DNA from: Theodoxus fluviatilis
Taxonomy: Eukaryota > Mollusca > Gastropoda > Cycloneritida > Neritidae
Assembly: GCA_034096865.1 (NCBI GenBank)
Contig: JAWQFJ010009536.1
Coordinates: 1-10,747 of the forward strand
Direction: 5' to 3'
DNA: 10,747 bases
Below, piece after piece: positions 7,398 through 10,747 of the stretch. Within the stretch, counting starts at the first letter, position 1. Each line of letters opens with the position of its first letter. The position numbers and the translations under genes are program-made. Below the pieces are notes generated by a model, which had not been told where the DNA came from, did not search any database, and was given only the letters and a program-made list of their open reading frames with translations.

Positions 7398-8277
7398 TGT
7401 GTGTGTGTGCATGCATGTGTGAGATTGTTTGGTGCTCATGCAAGCTTTTGCACCTGCATTTCCACACTGAAGGGAAAAGGTGTTGCTATAACATGGACTT
7501 ATCACTCAAATCTTCAAATCTGCTTCAATAACCCCATTTACACATTATCCATGATCATTGAGCCACTGGATAATTTTTTCCCAGGCAAATGGGATAAATG
7601 GATGGATGGATGGATGGATGGATGGATGGATGGATGGATGGATGGATGGATGGATGGATGGATGCATGGATGGATGGATGCATGGATGCATGGATGGATG
7701 CATGGATGGATGGATGGATGGATGGATGGATGGATGGATGCATGGATGGATGCATGGATGCATGAATGGATGGATGGATGGATGCATGGATGGATGGATG
7801 GATGGATGGATGGATGGATGGATGGATGGATGAATGGATGCATGCTTGCATGGATGGATGGATGGATGGATGCATGGATGGATGGATGGATGGATGGATG
7901 GATGCATGGATGGATGATGGATGGATGGATGGATGGATGGATGGATGGATGGATGGATGGATGGATGGATGGAGGAATGGAATTAATTTTGTAGACTATG
8001 TAAAACCATTAAGCACGGAAATCAATAGAATGGTTTAGAATAAGTGCAAATAACGTCACAATGTCCCTATCAATTCCCCTCTTACAAGTTGCATAGGGAG
8101 AAGTGGTGGGTCTATTCTGCCCCCCAACCCGTGGGGGCTCCAGGCAAGAGGGAGTCAGGGGTCCACAGCCTAGACAAGACAAGAGCCACACTTCCACGGG
8201 AGAGACTCACCTTGTTCAGGCCATGCAGACACTCCAGCAGGGATAGGTTGTAGCAGCTGGCACCAAAGGAGGCATCC
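127..8277 (-). CDS. CDC14: CDC14 dual-specificity phosphatase, internal part of a spliced gene
   Basis: This is the gene span, not one continuous reading frame. Coding exons are 8211-8277, 7008-7070, then either 4403-4490 or 3799-3886, then 127-357. Joined by phase, they give about 149 residues that match the CDC14 catalytic core in order: [74 protein letters not shown] and AIHCK. CDC14 family members dephosphorylate phospho-Ser/Thr followed by Pro, especially CDK sites. They act in mitotic exit, centrosome/cilium biology and DNA repair, depending on the organism. The match covers the end of subdomain A, the interdomain junction, and subdomain B up to the catalytic Cys. The N-terminal exons, the remainder of the P-loop and the tail lie outside the window. 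The sequence is clearly animal-like but differs from human CDC14A at many positions, which suggests an invertebrate orthologue. I see no in-frame stop or frameshift, so the gene looks intact. Confidence 0.96.
1974..1994. repeat. TG microsatellite
   Basis: An uninterrupted (GT)n run of about 21 bp within the intron before exon C. Confidence 0.9.
2102..2143. repeat. Compound CT/CA microsatellite
   Basis: A short (CT)5 run passes directly into (CA)n with one 'cata' interruption. Confidence 0.92.
2834..2890. repeat. CG/CA microsatellite (Z-DNA-prone)
   Basis: The tract starts gcacacgcgcgcgcaca and continues as a pure CA run to 2890. Purines and pyrimidines alternate without a break from 2833 to 2894 (62 bp), and the CG core is the step most favourable to Z-DNA. 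Confidence 0.93.
3722..3747 (-). promoter_or_regulatory. U-rich UCUUUU tract downstream of the copy b donor
   Basis: The plus strand is a 26-nt unbroken purine run with repeated aaaag. In the CDC14 transcript this reads as repeated UCUUUU, beginning about 50 nt after the copy b donor. Such tracts bind PTB, TIA-1 or similar splicing factors in other genes. The role here is inferred from position only. Confidence 0.35.
3799..3886 (-). CDS. CDC14: CDC14 alternative exon copy b (downstream member of tandem pair)
   Basis: This exon has exactly the length (88 bp) and phases (0 in, 1 out) of copy a, and lies 516 bp downstream of it in the transcript. The acceptor is ctctttctctacag, and the donor is gtagga at 3798-3793, the weakest donor in the window although +5 is still G. 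It encodes [18 protein letters not shown] followed by [11 protein letters not shown], plus the first base of Gly. It keeps the family's leading Arg and Ser at residue 19, but has Leu instead of Phe after GD. It differs from copy a at 8 of 29 residues and 27 of 88 nucleotides. Thirteen of the 21 shared residues use different codons, so selection has kept the protein while silent sites have drifted. Neither copy is clearly the ancestral one. Confidence 0.93.
3887..4402 (-). other. Intron between the two alternative exons
   Basis: This 516-bp segment separates copy a from copy b. It is long enough that the two exons are not kept apart simply by lack of room for splicing. It contains three imperfect direct repeats (4106-4280) and has no recognisable exon. 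On the copy-b side it ends in a pyrimidine-rich acceptor. Confidence 0.85.
4106..4280. repeat. Three imperfect direct repeats, period about 63-70 bp
   Basis: Copies start near 4106, 4170 and 4238. Each begins with caaac, then a (t/c)aaaaga or caaga block, an aaat block and a caaaatcac-like end. Copies 2 and 3 share the core tcaccaggt near 4199 and 4269. The repeats have diverged by substitutions and small indels, so this is an old local duplication. Confidence 0.65.
4403..4490 (-). CDS. CDC14: CDC14 alternative exon copy a (upstream member of tandem pair)
   Basis: This 88-bp exon enters in phase 0 and leaves in phase 1. The acceptor is the pyrimidine-rich ttcttttcttttgcag, and the donor is gtatgc at 4402-4397. 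It encodes [18 protein letters not shown] followed by [11 protein letters not shown], plus one base of the next Gly codon. Human CDC14A has [18 protein letters not shown] at the same place. Copy a keeps the human-like Phe at residue 7 and Lys at residue 26. It differs from human and from copy b in starting with Lys and in having Cys at residue 19 instead of Ser. It joins perfectly to exon B before it and exon C after it. A minisatellite begins about 60 nt upstream of its acceptor in the transcript. The donor is weak at +4 and +6, as is common in alternative exons. It could instead be a decaying duplicate, but the lack of stops and the intact sites argue against that. Confidence 0.93.
4491..4508 (-). 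promoter_or_regulatory. Polypyrimidine tract and acceptor of copy a
   Basis: In the transcript this reads gttcttttcttttgcag, a strong 3' splice site with two UCUUUU elements. The same element recurs downstream of the copy b donor at 3722-3747. Confidence 0.7.
4551..5984. repeat. Minisatellite of about 27 units, 50-54 bp each
   Basis: The unit core is cctactctccatactgtaca, preceded by a variable half such as gtccatcttgggaagtccgg, ttcatcttaggagtcagg or gcatctcaggagtccgg. I count 27 occurrences of actgtaca between 4593 and 5947, an average spacing of 52 bp. Unit lengths are mainly 53, 52 and 50 bp. The final copy breaks down in a half-unit at 5964-5984. The core contains the palindrome ctgtacag. 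Because most units are not multiples of three, the frame changes between units, and the long open frames over the array are not credible proteins. The array starts abruptly about 60 nt upstream, in transcript terms, of the copy a acceptor. Confidence 0.97.
5985..7007 (-). other. Unique intronic sequence, nothing recognised
   Basis: AT-rich sequence between the minisatellite and exon B. Open frames are short, and none resembles a known family or carries convincing splice sites with coding bias. Confidence 0.75.
7008..7070 (-). CDS. CDC14: CDC14 exon B (acidic segment before the domain junction)
   Basis: This 63-bp exon has phase 0 at both ends. Its acceptor is ...gtttgtttgcag and its donor is gtatgt at 7007-7002. 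It encodes 21 residues, [12 protein letters not shown] then DVDEYEHYE, nearly the same as human CDC14A at this place. The terminal EHYE carries acidic residues. From memory of the human CDC14B structure, two of these (E206 and E209 there) line the acidic groove that selects basic residues after the phospho-Ser-Pro. Its donor must choose between two downstream acceptors, copy a (2517-bp intron) or copy b (3121-bp intron), so it is the constitutive 5' partner of the alternative exon pair. Confidence 0.96.
7335..7421. repeat. TG microsatellite in an 87-bp alternating purine-pyrimidine tract
   Basis: The (GT)n run at 7351-7409 has one 'gtat' interruption. It is flanked on the left by the 16-bp perfect palindrome atgcatgtacatgcat (7335-7350) and on the right by gcatgcatgtgtg. 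The whole stretch alternates purine and pyrimidine without a break. Confidence 0.92.
7598..7973. repeat. ATGG tetranucleotide array with ATGC variants
   Basis: Roughly 94 tetramers of atgg are interspersed with atgc variants, which create atgcat sites. There are a few other interruptions (gaatgg, gcttgc) and one 1-nt phase slip near 7915 (gatgatgg). The array has no stop codons in several frames, which yields MDGW or HPSI repeat frames that are not genes. Confidence 0.97.
8211..8277 (-). CDS. CDC14: CDC14 exon A (end of subdomain A)
   Basis: This 67-bp exon is preceded by the acceptor ...gtgcttgcag and followed by a consensus donor gtgagt at 8210-8205. It enters with one base completing a codon (an Arg in relatives) and leaves in phase 0. 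It encodes [20 protein letters not shown] followed by NK. Human CDC14A has a very similar segment around DASFG..TYNLTILDCLQGI. Family knowledge puts this segment in the N-terminal, non-catalytic subdomain A, which helps form the substrate groove. It joins in frame to exon B across a 1140-bp intron. The exon upstream of it is not visible in the window. Confidence 0.95.
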
Positions 8278-9324
8278 CTGCAAGCACAAAGGAATTTCAC
8301 ATCTTCATTTCTTTATTCATTCGACCTTTTCTTCTTCAACAAGGGGGCTACATATCTAACAAATGTGACTGCATGAGAAAACAAAGCCTAAGTATGAAAA
8401 TTGACCAAATGATAGATTCCAACCACAATATTACTTATTTACTCATGCATATTCCCGAAGAAAAAAACCCCCAGCGCATTCATAGAGGAAATCTGAATTT
8501 TTTATAGTGATGTAATTATTAGGAAAATAGATGCATGACTTAGTGCACTGATAACTTTACTTTGTGTTTTCTTGAAAACTGTTGTTTGTAGTTTAGCCTT
8601 GTTTCTCATGCGTGGTAACAAATGTTCTTCATATTCCAGCAGCTCTCTAAGAATGAAACAACAAAAACATCCTTTCCCACTTGCCTTCTAACCATTCTTC
8701 CTCATCTCACATTCTCTCGTCCCCCACTCCACCCCCACTTCCCAAGAATGTCATCTAGTTTTTTAATGACCACAGTAATGGACAATGTATTTCACGCCTG
8801 GGTGCCATATTCCACTATAATAACAGAAGCTGAACAACTTGAAGATTTTCCTACATATTTCATGTAAACCAATGTGGAATCACATTTCAATGATGAAAAA
8901 GACTTCAGTGATGATATATATTTTCAATAAAGAAATTATCACACATATAAGGTGACTGAGAAGTTACAGCTTTGTATGCAAATACAGCAGTGTGGAAGGC
9001 ACTTTTGATTCAAAACAAGGCCCCCAACCCACTGAAAGTGCCCACTGTCGGCATTGCAGCCATTTCATCACAGTGTCCTCGCTTCCCTCTGACAACAGAC
9101 CTTTTGGTACATCAAGATGTGTTGTCACAGGAGACTAATGATTACAGATATGAGAGTATCTGACAGTCACTCAAAGGTGAAAGATCATGCACACATCCTC
9201 TCCATCATGGTCAGTGTAATGTAGCAAACTGACAACCATTGTACTATATCAACAACTGTGTTTGCCTTGCTCTCAGCACACTGTGCAATCAAGGGTGTAC
9301 TTGTTTTTTGTTATTCTTTAAGGA

Positions 9325-9352
9325 GGGGGTGGGGTGGGGGTGGGGAGGGGGG
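9325..9352 (+). other. G-quadruplex motif
   Basis: Five G runs of 5, 4, 5, 4 and 6 are separated by single T or A residues. This matches the canonical G3+N1-7 pattern with very short loops, the form expected to be most stable. It lies on the non-transcribed (plus) strand, if CDC14 is the only gene. Confidence 0.8.
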
Positions 9353-9383
9353 AGCGGATAAAAGGAAGGACAAAGAGATTGGA

Positions 9384-9401
9384 GGGGGGGGGGGGGGGGG
9401 G
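9384..9401. repeat. Poly(G) run of 18
   Basis: An uninterrupted run of 18 G on the plus strand, 31 bp after the G-quadruplex motif. Its length is likely to be unreliable in sequencing. Confidence 0.85.
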
Positions 9402-9689
9402 AGTTGTAATTATGGTAAAATGAAAAAATAGAGGGTCAGTCTGAACTTTAAAAAAAAAGGAGAGGCCAGATTGAAGACAAATGATGTTTCTCTTATGCCG
9501 AGAACATTAAAAAAAACATAAATAATGGATCCCCTGAGTGCTCGTAGGGTTGGGAAGATGAGAAAGCATGCAGTTTGTTTGGTTTTTTAACCTTTTTTTC
9601 CTTTTCACAATCGATAGTAATTTTAGATAAGCAGAAAAAATAGGGTTGGTCAGGTTGCCATAAACACAACTTTATTTTTTCCTTATCAA

Positions 9690-9795
9690 GATTTTTTATT
9701 CCAAGCCAGACACACAACTGGAATTCAACTCGGGACTTCAACCCATTCCTTTCACCATGATGAATACATGTAGTCTCTACTGTGGCTAGACGGGC
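9690..9795 (-). mobile_element. Possible tRNA-derived SINE remnant
   Basis: On the minus strand, gcccgtctagccacagtaga resembles the 5' end of a tRNA-Lys-like head with its A box. About 60 nt later, gagttgaattcc resembles a B box. A less structured tail and an A-rich stretch (aaggaaaaaataaag) follow. The A-to-B spacing is longer than in a true tRNA, and no target-site duplication is evident. A chance resemblance is quite possible. Confidence 0.25.
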
Positions 9796-10747
9796 CCAGC
9801 TGAAAATAGCTTTCATGTTATCTAGAGGACAAACCAGTGTAAAAACCAATGAGCCGAACTGTGAACTGGAGGGCCAAGTGTGGGTGAGACTTTGTTAACT
9901 GGATCAACGCTGTTGACAGTGCCAGTGACTCTTGACAGCAGAAGAGGACACATTGCCCTGACAATTGTTACTCTATAGTCCAGTGAAGTGTATGGACCTG
10001 TTTTGCAGGGCAAAACAGCTCACTGACCATTCACTGTTTTGCAAGACTGATTTTTTTTCATGTTATCACAAAATGATTTCATACTATCAGAATTGCACAG
10101 ATCCATAAAGTATGCAGATTGAATACCATCCACCAACTCTAGTTCCTGCGTCCTTTTTCAGTAACTTGCTGTTTATCGAATTCATTGCAAAATCCGACTT
10201 TGAGGGTCATGGATCTCATAGAGCACCTCACAAAGCAGTTTTCACACCTCAACTGACTTAACTACAGTAAAACCAGGATTGTGAGGCAAAGCAACACAGT
10301 GTATGCATCCCTTCTATTTTTCTTTACCTCCTCATCACACTCAATGAGTATGAATAGAAAAGGAATCCACCACAACTTTATGTAACCACCTTCTACACTG
10401 TTACTTTTGTTCTCAGGCTTGTGGCTGTTGGTGTGACTATAAGCCTCTCTCATCAGATGCATCGATTTGAAGTGTGAATTCGCATACAAAACATACTATT
10501 AGTACATAGAAAGGCAAATAATTGCCAGCTGCTGGTCTGCCCACCAGGCCTATGGAGGCAGCCGCAGCTGATTCTACTGCTAATGAGCTTACACCTTCCA
10601 CCTGTTGCCTTGGCCACAACTAGGGAGGTTTGGCGACACAAACAGATAATCCATTCTTACTTTGAAGAGGAAGGTGGGGGTAAAACTCATGTAAATACAC
10701 ACCACAGACTGCCTAAAGGAATGGATGGGAATTGGAGTATAGAAAGG

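Larger units (their letters stand above)
7071..8210 (-). other. CDC14 intron between exons A and B
   Basis: This 1140-bp intron runs from a consensus gtgagt donor to a gtttgtttgcag acceptor. It contains a TG/TGCA alternating tract and a 376-bp ATGG tetranucleotide array. A C-rich/G-rich inverted repeat (gccccc at 8119-8124, gggggc at 8133-8138) could form a small hairpin 70-90 nt after the exon A donor. I see no other coding sequence. Confidence 0.88.
8278..10747 (-). other. Intron upstream of exon A, incomplete
   Basis: At least 2470 bp lie upstream of exon A in the transcript. I searched the minus strand for the preceding CDC14 segment (in relatives a YLKKTPEEAY-like motif) and did not see it, so that exon probably lies beyond 10747. 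Contents that I can name are a G-quadruplex motif, a G run and a weak SINE-like segment. The segment 10520-10640 is GC-richer, with open frames on the minus strand, but it resembles no family I know. Confidence 0.75.

Noticed and set aside
7335..7994. 219-residue open frame (VCVCV then MDGW repeats) and the minus-strand HPSI-repeat frames over the same region
   Set aside because: Translation of a TG microsatellite and an ATGG tetranucleotide array. Stop-free frames follow automatically from the repeat sequence.
9493..9849. 118-residue minus-strand open frame
   Set aside because: No family resemblance, and its composition follows AT-rich and possible SINE sequence. It is not flanked by splice sites that extend CDC14.

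Overview
The window is eukaryotic nuclear DNA from a metazoan, probably a marine invertebrate. A mollusc-like or other lophotrochozoan source is my guess, based only on the microsatellite-rich, AT-rich introns and the protein being animal-like but not vertebrate. There are no operons, ribosome binding sites or bacterial-style genes. All the coding sequence I can support belongs to one gene on the minus strand: the internal part of a CDC14 dual-specificity protein phosphatase. It consists of short exons separated by large introns.

Transcript order runs from high to low coordinates. Exon A is 8277-8211 and exon B is 7070-7008. Next comes a pair of homologous 88-bp exons, copy a (4490-4403) and copy b (3886-3799). 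Exon C (357-127) follows and ends just after the catalytic Cys. Every boundary has an AG acceptor and a GT donor, and the phases chain correctly (0/0, 0/1, 1/1). One isoform has 449 coding nucleotides here, about 149 residues, roughly human CDC14A 131-279 by my recollection of the numbering. The start of the gene, the rest of the P-loop and the C-terminus lie outside the window.

The main discovery candidate is the pair of tandem-duplicated exons. They have identical length and phase and encode alternative versions of the same 29-residue segment at the junction of the two phosphatase subdomains. They are about 69% identical in DNA (61 of 88) and 21 of 29 in protein, so the duplication looks old and under purifying selection. 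Including both gives a stop codon almost at once, and skipping both shifts the frame. Mutually exclusive splicing is therefore the only arrangement that keeps the reading frame.

The introns hold a 27-copy, 50-54 bp minisatellite (4551-5984) that ends about 60 nt upstream of the copy-a acceptor, and three imperfect direct repeats between the two alternative exons. They also hold several CA/TG tracts (two long enough to be Z-DNA candidates), a 376-bp ATGG tetranucleotide array, a strong G-quadruplex motif next to an 18-nt G run, and a weak tRNA-like SINE candidate. The long open frames over the repeat arrays are artefacts of repeats and are not listed as genes.
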